NCBI GenBank assembly: GCA_900318535.1
Contig: ONKU01000010.1
Coordinates: 1 to 64,000 of the forward strand
Direction: 5' to 3'
Length of the DNA stretch: 64,000 bases
DNA from: an uncultured Prevotellaceae bacterium
GTDB lineage: Bacteria > Bacteroidota > Bacteroidia > Bacteroidales > Muribaculaceae
The notes beneath the pieces are model-generated. The model was not told the origin of the DNA. It saw only the letters and a list, made by a program, of their open reading frames with translations, and searched no databases. The position numbers and the translations under genes are program-made. Below are positions 23,110 to 31,501 of this stretch, piece after piece. Numbering within the stretch: position 1 is the first letter of the stretch; every line of letters starts with the position of its first letter.

Positions 23110-25074
23110 TCATTCGGCCCATACGCCGGACAACAGATAGTCGATCAGTGTGGTCACGTCGTCGATAGTCACCTTGCCGTCGAGCGAGCAGTCGGCATCG
23201 CCAACAGTCTCGATGCCGGTGAGCAGACAGTCAATCAGATCGGTAACATCCTCGATGGTCACCTTGCCGTCGCCATTCACGTCACCGCGCATGGTGGGCT
23301 CGTCAAACTCGCCCAGCTTGCGCTTGTTGGCCTGGTCAACATACAAGTCGGTGTAAACACCGCTTGCTCCATTGGCGAGCGGACGGCTGATGAAGGCCAC
23401 AATCTCCATGTTGTCAGGATTCCAGCCAGCAGGAAGAGTGTATTCGAAGGTGTTAGAATACTTGTTGCCATCCACCTTGTTGATGTCCACGCCGAACACC
23501 GAGCCGAGCGCCTTACGGAAGACGTGATTGTGCTCATATTTTGCAATCCATGTGCCCTGATTCAACTGGCGATATACCAAGCCGTCCTCGGTAAGGAATA
23601 CCGACAGTTTGGCGTCCTCACCCATCATCTGGTCGAAATCGGAAGTCAGGTCGCCGTTGACGGTGACAACCAGCTCGCTGGTCTCAGGATCCAGAGTGCT
23701 GTTGATGTTGACGGTAGCAAAACTGGGTGTTTGCTCAGCCAGATCATCCAGGAAGCTGCTTAATGCCTCAGCGACCGTTTGTTGGTAAGCGGCATTATAA
23801 CCGATGCCGACAGCAATATTCTCATCATCCTCCCAACCTACAGAACGGTCAAATGCGGCATAGGGCCAGCCCCCAGCGCCCATGTAATTGAACAGGTCTT
23901 CACATTCTTGAGTGTTGCTGGGGTCAATAATGCTCGGGCTCTGGTTGCCATGGATAGCTACCATTGCTATGTCGTCACGCAAGTTCATGAGCAACTTGAG
24001 CATGTCGGCACCAAGCGGGCAATAGGTGCATGAGTTAGAGGTAAATTCCTCAATCAAGTGCATCTGACGATCAAATTTGTTCACATAAAGGACGAAGTTG
24101 AGGGTAACTGATACAGGGTTCTCGATAGGCTCTCCGTTGAGCTTGCTGGCTACAATCGTAAGGGTGTGCCTGCCAGAGGCCAGCCCTTCGGAGGGGATAG
24201 AGATATCATAATCATCATAGTTACGGGTGAGGTCACGAGTATTGGTCATGGAGGTCATTAACTCGCCATCAATGTAGAAGTCGTAGGTGCAAGCCCCAGC
24301 GGGCACATTATTGACAACACCCGAATTGCGGGTTGCGAAAACCACAAAGATGTCCTCGCCCAACTTGGTATATTTAGGTGTGTAGGGGTTGCTCACGCTG
24401 ATTAGATACTGGGGGAAGTCGTCCTTCTCGACAACACACTGCACGCACAGGTTGCCAAAGGAATCCAGTCCCACATTGTTCCAAGTATTATTGGCAAACA
24501 GATAAGTCGGATAGATGGTGCCCTGGGTCGTATAGGCAATGGGATAGTTACTGGAGGTCTGACGGTAATCAAAACCGATCATCAGGCTCTTGTCATCGCC
24601 CAGATTGATTTCATAGGGAGTTTCCAACTCAATCTCGTTCCAGCCCACAGCGTTCACATCGCAGTTCCATGCGGTCGTTGTGCCGTAAACGCCTGTCGCG
24701 CTGACAGGAATGACAAACACACGTGAAATCTTGGTAGCAGCAGCCAGTGCCACACGGAATTTCACGATTTTGCCGCCCTGGAACATGGCGAGTTCTGAGG
24801 GCGTGAGAATCGTTCCCAAGGGAAGTGTGCCAGGCATGCCAGTGATGCCCAAGCCATTGCTCTCGTAATCATCGCTGTCGTAGTGACCCATGATCATCTG
24901 GTTGTCGGCCAGGTCGGCACGGGCAGGAGCCATCATGCGCGGAGTGTGGGACTTGAATTGCTGCAAAGCATAGGGTGCACGATACACCTTCATGTCCTGT
25001 GAACTAAGCAGTTGAGCGCTCATTGCAAAGGACAGCAACAAGGCAGCCAATGTAAGTAATAAGACTTTCTTCAT
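23110..25074 (-). CDS. Omp28-family secreted protein with C-terminal dockerin repeats, paralogue
   Basis: At 654 residues it is slightly longer than its neighbour, from an insertion after the signal peptide (residues 20-60, rich in Ala, Arg and Met). The order of domains is the same: beta domain, immunoglobulin-like domain, Omp28 domain with MHLIEEFTSNSCTYCPLGAD (C349, C352) and paired dockerin loops (GDVNGDGKVT and DCSLDGKVT). The stretch from the CxxC to the C-terminus is more alike between the paralogues than the N-terminal half, as expected after an old tandem duplication. Role unknown; an extracellular thiol-disulfide or binding function is possible. Confidence 0.87.
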   Translation of the reverse strand: MKKVLLLTLAALLLSFAMSAQLLSSQDMKVYRAPYALQQFKSHTPRMMAPARADLADNQMIMGHYDSDDYESNGLGITGMPGTLPLGTILTPSELAMFQGGKIVKFRVALAAATKISRVFVIPVSATGVYGTTTAWNCDVNAVGWNEIELETPYEINLGDDKSLMIGFDYRQTSSNYPIAYTTQGTIYPTYLFANNTWNNVGLDSFGNLCVQCVVEKDDFPQYLISVSNPYTPKYTKLGEDIFVVFATRNSGVVNNVPAGACTYDFYIDGELMTSMTNTRDLTRNYDDYDISIPSEGLASGRHTLTIVASKLNGEPIENPVSVTLNFVLYVNKFDRQMHLIEEFTSNSCTYCPLGADMLKLLMNLRDDIAMVAIHGNQSPSIIDPSNTQECEDLFNYMGAGGWPYAAFDRSVGWEDDENIAVGIGYNAAYQQTVAEALSSFLDDLAEQTPSFATVNINSTLDPETSELVVTVNGDLTSDFDQMMGEDAKLSVFLTEDGLVYRQLNQGTWIAKYEHNHVFRKALGSVFGVDINKVDGNKYSNTFEYTLPAGWNPDNMEIVAFISRPLANGASGVYTDLYVDQANKRKLGEFDEPTMRGDVNGDGKVTIEDVTDLIDCLLTGIETVGDADCSLDGKVTIDDVTTLIDYLLSGVWAE

Positions 25075-25151
25075 AGTTGAATAGTGGTTAAATGATGAAT
25101 AAAAGTTTGTTTTTTAGTAACGTTTGATTGCACTTTTGTTAAACAATGTGG

Positions 25152-25159
25152 CAAATGTA
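25152..25159 (-). promoter_or_regulatory. -7 box of the 23110 gene
   Basis: TACATTTG read on the minus strand, 78 bases before the ATG at 25074; no clear -33. Confidence 0.45.
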
Positions 25160-25228
25160 CTCATTTCTATTGGAAAATGTTATCCTCTGGAGCTTGTTTT
25201 TTTCCTAGACCACTGGAATTAGGGATAT

Positions 25229-25262
25229 AAAAACAACAGGAGACATCCTTGCGGACATCTCC
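25229..25262 (-). terminator. terminator after tRNA-Asp
   Basis: On the minus strand GGAGATGTCC-GCAA-GGATGTCTCC forms a 10-bp stem with a GNRA loop, followed by TGTTGTTTTT. It starts 4 bases after the tRNA. Confidence 0.85.
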
Positions 25263-25266
25263 CGTG

Positions 25267-25340
25267 CGGTGCGTACGTGACTCGAACACGCGACCCCCTG
25301 CGTGACAGGCAGGTATTCTAACCAACTGAACTAACGCACC
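25267..25340 (-). tRNA. tRNA-Asp (anticodon GTC)
   Basis: On the minus strand the acceptor stem pairs GGTGCGT with ACGCACC, the anticodon arm is CCTGC-CTGTCAC-GCAGG with GTC, and the T arm is CGTGT-TCGAGTC-ACG. The discriminator is G, as expected for Asp, and CCA is not encoded. Confidence 0.96.
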
Positions 25341-25366
25341 AGTTGACATTTTTGCGAAATGCGGTG

Positions 25367-25398
25367 CAAAGATAGTGCAAAAGTTTTCAATCCTGCAA
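25367..25398 (-). promoter_or_regulatory. promoter of tRNA-Asp
   Basis: TATCTTTG (25374-25367) on the minus strand with a TTTG near 25399-25396, spacer about 21 bases. Confidence 0.6.
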
Positions 25399-25458
25399 AT
25401 ATTTCGACTTTTTTTTCGCCTTAAGGGCTATTTTTTGTCTTTTTCTGACCTGCAACGC

Positions 25459-26748
25459 TTATTTCTTTTCATCATTATCGATAATTTCCATCTTGATGAG
25501 CTCGATGCGGGCAGCGGTCTTTCGCTCGATGGTGAAGCGGTAGGGTTCCAGGTCGATGACATCACCCACATTGGGGATGGCCTCTTCCTCGGCCAGCAGG
25601 TAACCGGCCAGCGTCTGGTAGTCGTCGCTCTCGGGCAGGTCAAGGTGGAATCGCTCGTTGATTTCCTCAATCTCCATGCGTCCCGAGAATTCAAAAGTCT
25701 TATCATCCAACTGCTTGGCGACAAGACGGTTGCGGTCATGCTCGTCCTCGATTTCTCCAAAGATTTCCTCTACCAGGTCCTCCAGGGTGACCATGCCGCT
25801 GGTACCGCCAAACTCGTCGATGACAATGGCCATCGAGCGCTTCTCGTCCATGAGCTGCTGCATCATCTTGCGGGCCAGCAGGGCCTCGGGAGCGAACACG
25901 ACAGGCTTGAGCCTGGTCTTCCAGTCCACGGTGGTAATAAACAGCTCACTCACCTGGATAAAGCCGATTACGTCATCGATGCTGCCTTTGTAAACGACGA
26001 TTTTGGACAGTCCCGAGCGGGTAAAGAGCTTGACCAGGTCGTCGCGGGTAGTGTCCTCGACATCGACGGCGACAATCTCGTTGCGCGGCACCATGCAGTC
26101 ACGCAGGCGCGTGTCGCTGAAGTCGAGCGCGTTCTCAAAAATCTTGACCTCGCGCTCCACGGTCTTGTTCTCATCCTCGCGCTTGTCGATATTCTCCTGC
26201 AGGTAAGCATCCAGCTCATCGACGGTGAGCAGGCGCATCCTGGTGGTGTCGATCTTGATGCCAAAAATCTTCATCAGCGTGGCCGACAGCCACTCGGTGA
26301 AGCGTGAGATGGGATACAGCAGGCAGTAAACCATGAAAAGCGGTATCGAAGCCGTGCGCAGCGAGGCGTTGGGGTTGATGCGGAAGATGGATTTAGGCAC
26401 AAACTCGCCAAAGATGAGGATGATCAGGGTGGCAATGAGCGTCTGTGCCAGCAGGAGCAAGGCCTCGTTGTGGATCCACTGCTGCAAGGGAATGGTCAGC
26501 AGCTTGGCCATCGCCATCGAGTAAACGATGTTGGCAATGTTGTTGCCGATGAGCAACGTGGAGATGAACATCTCGCGGTTGCGGTAATAGATGTTGAGGA
26601 TGCGGTTAATGATGCCACCGCGTGCCATCTCAATCTCGGCACGCACCTTATTGGAAGACACAAAAGCGATTTCCAGGCCCGAGAAAAAGGCTGAGCACAG
26701 TAGCGCGATGAGCGCGATAATCAGTGGTGTAGAATAAATCGGATCCAA
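25459..26748 (-). CDS. CNNM/CBS-domain membrane protein (HlyC/CorC family)
   Basis: A 429-residue inner-membrane protein with a DUF21/CNNM transmembrane region (about 1-180: ALIALLCSAFFSGLEIAFVS), two CBS domains (about 200-330: DCMVPRNEIVAVDVE and FAPEALLARKMMQQLMDEK) and a C-terminal CorC_HlyC domain (RMEIEEINERFHLDLPES). Members act in magnesium or cobalt efflux or resistance. In Bacteroidota similar proteins are called GldE when next to gliding genes, but no gld gene is near. It follows LptC by 36 bases on the same strand, in the order CoaX, barrel protein, LptC, CorC-like, which I believe is conserved in the order Bacteroidales. Confidence 0.92.
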   Translation of the reverse strand: MDPIYSTPLIIALIALLCSAFFSGLEIAFVSSNKVRAEIEMARGGIINRILNIYYRNREMFISTLLIGNNIANIVYSMAMAKLLTIPLQQWIHNEALLLLAQTLIATLIILIFGEFVPKSIFRINPNASLRTASIPLFMVYCLLYPISRFTEWLSATLMKIFGIKIDTTRMRLLTVDELDAYLQENIDKREDENKTVEREVKIFENALDFSDTRLRDCMVPRNEIVAVDVEDTTRDDLVKLFTRSGLSKIVVYKGSIDDVIGFIQVSELFITTVDWKTRLKPVVFAPEALLARKMMQQLMDEKRSMAIVIDEFGGTSGMVTLEDLVEEIFGEIEDEHDRNRLVAKQLDDKTFEFSGRMEIEEINERFHLDLPESDDYQTLAGYLLAEEEAIPNVGDVIDLEPYRFTIERKTAARIELIKMEIIDNDEKK

Positions 26749-26784
26749 AATATATCTCTATTGATGATCAATCGGTTATTAGCT

Positions 26785-27384
26785 TCATTGCATCGTCTTC
26801 GGAGCGGCGTTGCCGCTGCCGGGGTGAGGCATCTTTTTCTCGTCGATGGGGAAGATGGCCTCGACCTGACGCAGCTGGTAGGTCGTGAGCCGCTCATTGG
26901 ACTCGTAGCCATAGCCCTCGATGATGCGCCCCTGCTTCTCGATGTGAATGAAGGCGTCGCTGTACAGGCGGTGGGTGCGCTGGTCCCACAAGAGCTGGTC
27001 GGTGAGCACGACGTCGCCGGTGGCATTGGTGAGGCGCACATGTCCCGTCAGGGTCCACAGCGCTTGCCCCTTATCGAAATAAGCCGAGTCACACTTGATG
27101 GTGGTCAACGTCTTGAAATTGTTATCCAGCTCTTCACAGGTCACCCCATGAGGAAAGGTCCAGTGCGGCTCCTTGGCCTCTTCAAACATGTTCCAGAGCT
27201 TGGCTACGATGCGGTAGCGGGTGTGGCCCGAGTCACTGATGACAGTCTGCACATCGGTCGTCATCATCGTGGGCACCACCTCAGGATCGGTCGAATGGCT
27301 CACCATAGTAGTCGAATCATCCTTACACGACACTACAGCGAGCACCAGAATCAGTGAAAACGCTATGTGAAGCAGTCGTCCCAC
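26785..27384 (-). CDS. lptC: LPS export periplasmic protein LptC
   Basis: A 199-residue lipoprotein-like precursor with a lipobox VVSC (C20), unlike the membrane-anchored LptC of enterobacteria. Residues 60-180 fit the LptC beta-jellyroll (TRYRIVAKLWNMFEEAKEPHW, GQALWTLTGHVRLTNATGDVV, and LWDQRTHRLYSD). The protein would carry lipopolysaccharide from the LptBFG transporter towards LptA in the periplasm. It lies between the outer-membrane barrel gene (3-base gap) and the CorC-like gene. The C-terminus has a proline/asparagine-rich extension of about 15 residues. Confidence 0.85.
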   Translation of the reverse strand: MGRLLHIAFSLILVLAVVSCKDDSTTMVSHSTDPEVVPTMMTTDVQTVISDSGHTRYRIVAKLWNMFEEAKEPHWTFPHGVTCEELDNNFKTLTTIKCDSAYFDKGQALWTLTGHVRLTNATGDVVLTDQLLWDQRTHRLYSDAFIHIEKQGRIIEGYGYESNERLTTYQLRQVEAIFPIDEKKMPHPGSGNAAPKTMQ

Positions 27385-27387
27385 CGT

Positions 27388-28632
27388 TTAGCGGATGCGG
27401 CTCTTCCAGAACCACAGCTCGTTGAAGTTCACACCCAGGGTGATGTTCAGGTAATTCTCGGTGATGAGCTGCACGGGACTGCTCTCACGATGACGCCACT
27501 CCACGCCCAGGTTGATCGTCGTCTTGCCGTTGGGAGCAGGCAGGCCCACACCGATGCTGGCGCCATAGTCGCGCACGTTATTACCGCTGTAATTCAGGTA
27601 ATCGTGGTTATAGAACGCTCCTGCACGGAACGCCATCGCGCCAAAGTAGCTGCCGCGCTTGTTGGGCGTATACTGCACGCCGGCCGCCAGTTTCCAGCGG
27701 TCGTCAAATCTCATCGTCTGGGACTCAAAGCCCTCGATGGGCTGGTACTTGGCGCTGCTCCACTTCTGGTAAGTGTAGTCGGCCTCGACGGTGATCTTGT
27801 GGTTGAAATTGTAGCTCAAACCTGCGCCGATAGATGCCGCCTGCTCATACTTGCCGCTCATCGACGTGTAGCCGATGGTGTCCATCTTGCTGTCCTGGCC
27901 GTCAATGCTGGTGCCCCAAGTGTTGCCGTGGAACGACTTCTTGGGCTGGTAGGTGGCGCCCACGGTGAGCAGGTCGCGTCCGTTGGCCAGTGGCAGGCTG
28001 TACTGGAGACCCACCTGGGCGTTCCAGTCGCGGATCTTCATGTTGCGGGTGAAGTAGCTGGTTGATGTCGAGGAGATGAGCGTCATGTTGGAGGTGGTGC
28101 CGAACAGGTAAGCGAAATTGAAGCCCACACTCAGGTTCTTCACCGGCTGATAGCCCAAACCGACATACAGCTGGTTGAAGCCGCCGCTGCCGCTGCGCGA
28201 CTCACTGCCGCCGTCGATGGTGCCGCCATAGGCATAACCCACCGACGAATAGGGCAACAATCCGAACGAGGCGCCCAGGCCCTTAGCCACCTTGAAGTGG
28301 CCCGTCAGATAGTCCAGACCGCCGCCAAAGTTGTAGCCCGAGTTCCCATTCTCCTTACTCCACAGGTTAGTGATGTCAATGCCTACATCCCACAGGAAGG
28401 TAAGCGAGTCCACGTCGGCATAGGAGGCGGGATTCATCACGTTGATGATGCGTCCCCCCTTCATGGCGTAACCCACACCGCCCATCGAGCGCTGGATGCT
28501 TGACACGTTGTCGTTGAGCAGGCCGTAGCCCATCTTGGAATAGGGTGTAGTCACAATCTGTGCCATGGCCATGCAGCAGCCAGCAGCCACCGCGATGGCA
28601 AGTAACGATATCTTTTTCTTATTGATTCTCAT
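27388..28632 (-). CDS. outer-membrane barrel protein of unknown function
   Basis: I take MRINKKKI at 28632 as the start: it gives a good signal peptide (cleavage near AMAQ), and the longer frame would only read through the end of coaX. The mature 390 residues show barrel strands with many Gly, Tyr and Asn (YGLLNDNVSSIQRSMGGVGY, NPASYADVDSLTF) and a terminal aromatic-rich strand. The layout resembles the FadL/OmpP1 type, with MNPASY as in that family, but the hatch is not recognisable. The gene overlaps coaX by 14 bases, so it belongs to the coaX-lptC transcription unit. Substrate unknown. Confidence 0.75.
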   Translation of the reverse strand: MRINKKKISLLAIAVAAGCCMAMAQIVTTPYSKMGYGLLNDNVSSIQRSMGGVGYAMKGGRIINVMNPASYADVDSLTFLWDVGIDITNLWSKENGNSGYNFGGGLDYLTGHFKVAKGLGASFGLLPYSSVGYAYGGTIDGGSESRSGSGGFNQLYVGLGYQPVKNLSVGFNFAYLFGTTSNMTLISSTSTSYFTRNMKIRDWNAQVGLQYSLPLANGRDLLTVGATYQPKKSFHGNTWGTSIDGQDSKMDTIGYTSMSGKYEQAASIGAGLSYNFNHKITVEADYTYQKWSSAKYQPIEGFESQTMRFDDRWKLAAGVQYTPNKRGSYFGAMAFRAGAFYNHDYLNYSGNNVRDYGASIGVGLPAPNGKTTINLGVEWRHRESSPVQLITENYLNITLGVNFNELWFWKSRIR

Positions 28633-29383
28633 TGGCTTTGTTGTATAGATAGATGCGGTTGAGACCTTCAGCCGCAAGATGTTCATAGTAAATGATTTCA
28701 TCATTGCACAGGCGGGAATGCAACAGTTTGCCGTCACCACCGGTGATGAAAACCATCAGATTGGGATGAGAGAGCTTTAGGTCGGCAATGTAGCTCTTGA
28801 TCTCGCCCAGCATACCCAACAGCACGCCGCTGCGGATGGCCGTGGCGGTGTCATAGCCCACCACCGGCGTGTCGCCGTCGGCATCCACCAGGGGCAGCTG
28901 TCCCGTGTGCTCGTGCAGGGACTTGAAACGCAAGGCCAGGCCCGGAGCGATATTGCCGCCCACAAAGCAACCGTTGCTGTTGATCAGGTCATAGGTGATG
29001 GCGGTGCCGGCATCGATGACCAGCACGTCGCAGGCGGTATCCAGCCGCTGGGCGGTGGTCCATGCGCCCACAGCGGTGGCAATGCGGTCACGACCCAGGG
29101 TCTGGGGCGTGCGATAGCCCAGGCGAATGGGCATGGGTGTCTCGTGAGTGAGATGCAGCACATGGCGGCAGCGTTGCTCTGCCAGTTGCTCGATGCGCTG
29201 ACTGGCGACACTGGATGCCGTGTTGCACACGATGGCCGTCTCAGGCTTGTAGGTGCTGATGAAACGCTCCAGCAGACGCACGTCACGACGCACAAAGCGG
29301 TTCGTGGCCACTACCTGAGTGCCGATAAAAAACGCCACCTTCACCGAGGTGTTTCCGTTGTCGATTGTTAGATTACCTTTCAT
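28619..29383 (-). CDS. coaX: type III pantothenate kinase
   Basis: Catalyses the first step of coenzyme A synthesis, phosphorylating pantothenate. Family motifs are present: DNGNT at residues 8-12 (phosphate loop), GRDR at 97-100, and DAGTAITYD with D124 (catalytic region), then GGNIAPGLALRFKSLH. Length (254) is normal. The -7 box at 29391-29398 lies so close that the transcript should begin 0-3 bases before the ATG, leaving almost no leader. It heads a unit with a barrel protein, LptC and the CorC-like protein. Confidence 0.95.
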   Translation of the reverse strand: MKGNLTIDNGNTSVKVAFFIGTQVVATNRFVRRDVRLLERFISTYKPETAIVCNTASSVASQRIEQLAEQRCRHVLHLTHETPMPIRLGYRTPQTLGRDRIATAVGAWTTAQRLDTACDVLVIDAGTAITYDLINSNGCFVGGNIAPGLALRFKSLHEHTGQLPLVDADGDTPVVGYDTATAIRSGVLLGMLGEIKSYIADLKLSHPNLMVFITGGDGKLLHSRLCNDEIIYYEHLAAEGLNRIYLYNKANENQ

Positions 29384-29390
29384 TAACCCG

Positions 29391-29419
29391 CAAAATTACT
29401 CATTTTTGTGCAATTACAA
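29391..29419 (-). promoter_or_regulatory. promoter of coaX, near-leaderless start
   Basis: TAATTTTG (29398-29391) with TTTG (29420-29417), spacer 18 bases. The start of transcription, about 7 bases on, coincides with the ATG at 29383. Confidence 0.6.
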
Positions 29420-29441
29420 AAAAATATCCCACATGCTGAGG

Positions 29442-29816
29442 TTATTCTTCGGTTTTCTGCGTCTCGCGGTCGATCATCCAAGTGGAGTAGATCTGCATCA
29501 CCAGGCCGGCCAGCAGGAAAGCGATCCAGTCGTTGGTGCCCCGTGACAAAAACATCATCAGCGCGCTGACACAGTACAGCAAAGCGCTGACGGCGAGCAT
29601 GAGGTGCAGGCGCCTGACGCGCAACGACGCACCCTTGTTAATGCCCATGACGCGTGCAACCAGCACGATGACGGCACCCACGGCAAACGCCCAACGCATC
29701 CACTCGTAATTGAAATTGAGCAACGGCAGCAGTGCCATCACAGCCATGATAAGCAGCCCGATGAGTACCAGGATATCGGCAATGCCGACAGGTTTGTTAT
29801 TGTCTTGTCTTGCCAT
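29442..29816 (-). CDS. small four-helix membrane protein
   Basis: A 124-residue protein with four hydrophobic segments (about 12-32, 36-57, 68-88, 95-113) joined by short loops, and basic, charged ends (DRETQKTEE). I do not recognise a family. It follows ftsB by 6 bases on the same strand, so it is probably the last gene of the trmD-ftsB transcript. No active-site or metal motif is visible. Proteins of this type in Bacteroidota are often annotated simply as hypothetical membrane proteins. Confidence 0.65.
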   Translation of the reverse strand: MARQDNNKPVGIADILVLIGLLIMAVMALLPLLNFNYEWMRWAFAVGAVIVLVARVMGINKGASLRVRRLHLMLAVSALLYCVSALMMFLSRGTNDWIAFLLAGLVMQIYSTWMIDRETQKTEE

Positions 29817-29822
29817 AGTTGA

Positions 29823-30131
29823 TCAGGGGATATCGGTGATATAAACTTCCTCGTTGGTGCGCTTCATGCCATACTTCTCGCGCACGAGGCGCTCGAGCGT
29901 CTCGTTGTCGGTATTGAGCTCGTTGACCTTGGCGTCGTACATGGCCGCCGAGTCCTCGTTGTTCTTAATCTGGCTCTTGAGCTCATTGATCTGGGAACGG
30001 TACTTGCTGATGCGCATGTAATTGTTGTCGCCAAAGAACAGCAACACAACCACAAAGGCCACAAAAATCAGCAACGGGATGTTGAGCCACCGCGGTATCC
30101 ACTTGGGACGTTGGAATTTGAAAGGAGACAT
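29823..30131 (-). CDS. FtsB/DivIC septum formation initiator
   Basis: A 102-residue bitopic protein: a short basic cytoplasmic part (MSPFKFQRPKW), one membrane segment at about 16-33 and a coiled coil (SQINELKSQIKNNEDSAAMY...) followed by an acidic tail with the family signature ERLVREKYGMKRTNEEVYI. It belongs to the DivIC/FtsB family that links FtsL and FtsQ in the division complex. trmD precedes it by 26 bases (with heptad repeats between) and a small membrane protein follows. Confidence 0.88.
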   Translation of the reverse strand: MSPFKFQRPKWIPRWLNIPLLIFVAFVVVLLFFGDNNYMRISKYRSQINELKSQIKNNEDSAAMYDAKVNELNTDNETLERLVREKYGMKRTNEEVYITDIP

Positions 30132-30136
30132 GTATT

Positions 30137-30164
30137 TTAGTTTTTAGTTGTTAGTTATTAGCTG
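30137..30164. repeat. four tandem heptads between trmD and ftsB
   Basis: TTAGTTT, TTAGTTG, TTAGTTA and TTAGCTG. The TTA at 30158-30160 is the stop codon (TAA) of trmD, so the array enters that gene's last codons. Confidence 0.75.
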
Positions 30165-30838
30165 TCTTTCAGTAGGTTGGGACGCAAGCGGCGGGTGCGT
30201 TCGAGCGACTGCTGCATCTTCCACTCGGCGATCTTGGCCTGGTGGCCGCTGAGCAGGATCTCGGGGACATGCCAGCCGTTGAACACCTCGGGACGGGTGT
30301 AGACGGGAGCCTCGATGAGGCCGTCTTGGAACGAGTCGCTCAAGGCGCTCTGCTCGTCGCCGATGGCTCCGGGCAGCAGGCGCACCACAGCGTCGGCAAT
30401 GACGGCCGCGGGCAGTTCGCCCCCCGTGAGCACATAGTCACCGATGGTGATTTCCTTAGTGATCAGGTGCTCGCGGATGCGGTAGTCAACGCCCTTGTAA
30501 TGGCCGCACAGGATCATGATGTTCTCCTTGAGCGACAGGGCATTGGCCATGGGTTGGTCGAGCTGCTCGCCGTCGGGCGAGGTGAAGATGATCTCGTCAT
30601 ACTCGCGCTGGCTCTTCAACTCCTCCATGCAGCGCCACACGGGTTCAATCTGCATCACCATGCCCGCCTCGCCACCAAAGGGGTAGTCGTCCACTTTGCG
30701 GTGCTTGCGCAGGCTCCAGTCACGCAGGTTGTGCACATGAATCTCCACCAGACCCTTGTCCTGGGCCCGTTGCAGGATGGAGGTGTGCAGCGGCGACTCA
30801 AGCGCATCAGGCATCACTGTCAGTATATCGATTCGCAT
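30158..30838 (-). CDS. trmD: tRNA (guanine-N1)-methyltransferase
   Basis: Methylates G37 of tRNAs with S-adenosylmethionine. The SPOUT signatures are intact: [14 protein letters not shown] near residue 51, [17 protein letters not shown], and [20 protein letters not shown] holding the trefoil knot and the catalytic region. At 226 residues it is a normal bacterial TrmD. A rimM gene, its usual partner, is not adjacent here. The start ATG is set by the conserved [10 protein letters not shown]. The spacer before ftsB is 26 bases and holds the heptad array. Confidence 0.96.
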   Translation of the reverse strand: MRIDILTVMPDALESPLHTSILQRAQDKGLVEIHVHNLRDWSLRKHRKVDDYPFGGEAGMVMQIEPVWRCMEELKSQREYDEIIFTSPDGEQLDQPMANALSLKENIMILCGHYKGVDYRIREHLITKEITIGDYVLTGGELPAAVIADAVVRLLPGAIGDEQSALSDSFQDGLIEAPVYTRPEVFNGWHVPEILLSGHQAKIAEWKMQQSLERTRRLRPNLLKDS

Positions 30839-30898
30839 TTTTTAGTTGTCAGTTGTTGGAAATCAGCCTTTTAATTCCTCATTCCTAATTTCTAATTC

Positions 30899-31225
30899 CT
30901 AATTCTTATCGTCCCAGGGATAGGTGCGCTTGGGGTTGCGCGGGAACCAGCCCTTGCGCACACGCTCCTGCTGGTCCTTCATCTCCTTGATGCCCCAGAA
31001 GCATGAGAACGCGCCCACGCCCATCAAGGCCGACAGCATCACGCTGCTCACCAGCAACGAGCCGATGCACAACAGCACACCCGCTACCAGGAAGAACCAC
31101 TTGAACCGCTGTCCATAATGGTATTCCCCCTTGATGACAATCGGGTGGCAGATGCCGATAATGAGAAACGAGCACAGGCCCAGTACCAGACCTTGCAAGT
31201 GATATGTCGTTAAAAAATCAATCAT
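30899..31225 (-). CDS. DUF4491 family membrane protein
   Basis: A 108-residue membrane protein with three hydrophobic segments (LQGLVLGLCSFLIIGI, FFLVAGVLLCIGSLLV, LSALMGVGAFSCFWGI) and a conserved C-terminal motif KEMKDQQERVRKGWFPRNPKR. This matches DUF4491, a small family nearly restricted to Bacteroidota. The function is unknown. It has its own promoter, and the space after it holds short, weaker heptad-like sequence and the trmD start. Confidence 0.88.
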   Translation of the reverse strand: MIDFLTTYHLQGLVLGLCSFLIIGICHPIVIKGEYHYGQRFKWFFLVAGVLLCIGSLLVSSVMLSALMGVGAFSCFWGIKEMKDQQERVRKGWFPRNPKRTYPWDDKN

Positions 31226-31284
31226 TCTTCATGAAATTTTGCCGCACGTCAGGGCCATTTCCAATCCCCTGACCAAAAGTCTTG

Positions 31285-31292
31285 CAAAGTTA
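31285..31292 (-). promoter_or_regulatory. -7 box of the DUF4491 gene
   Basis: TAACTTTG on the minus strand, 60 bases before the ATG at 31225. Confidence 0.5.
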
Positions 31293-31396
31293 CACCATTT
31301 GCCCGACATGCCCACGTGAAATATCCTTAAATTGTGTTATCCTATTTTCGATGGCAGGAACGCGCCAGATGCGTGTTAATAACTTTTTTGCAAAAA

Positions 31397-31432
31397 TTTG
31401 TGCGGCGGTGTGACGGGAAAACTGTAACTTTG
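31397..31432 (+). promoter_or_regulatory. promoter of tdk
   Basis: TAACTTTG at 31425-31432; the nearest TTTG at 31397-31400 is 24 bases away, longer than usual. The ATG is at 31502, so the leader is about 60 bases. Confidence 0.45.
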
Positions 31433-31501
31433 TTGTCGGCCTTGCTGCAACAGGCGGCAAGGTGGCATAAACCTGTCAATTAGCACCTTATCTTCACCGA
31501 C

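Noticed and set aside
25459..26748. Hemolysin
   Set aside because: The HlyC/CorC name is historical; the CNNM, CBS and CorC domains point to metal-ion transport.
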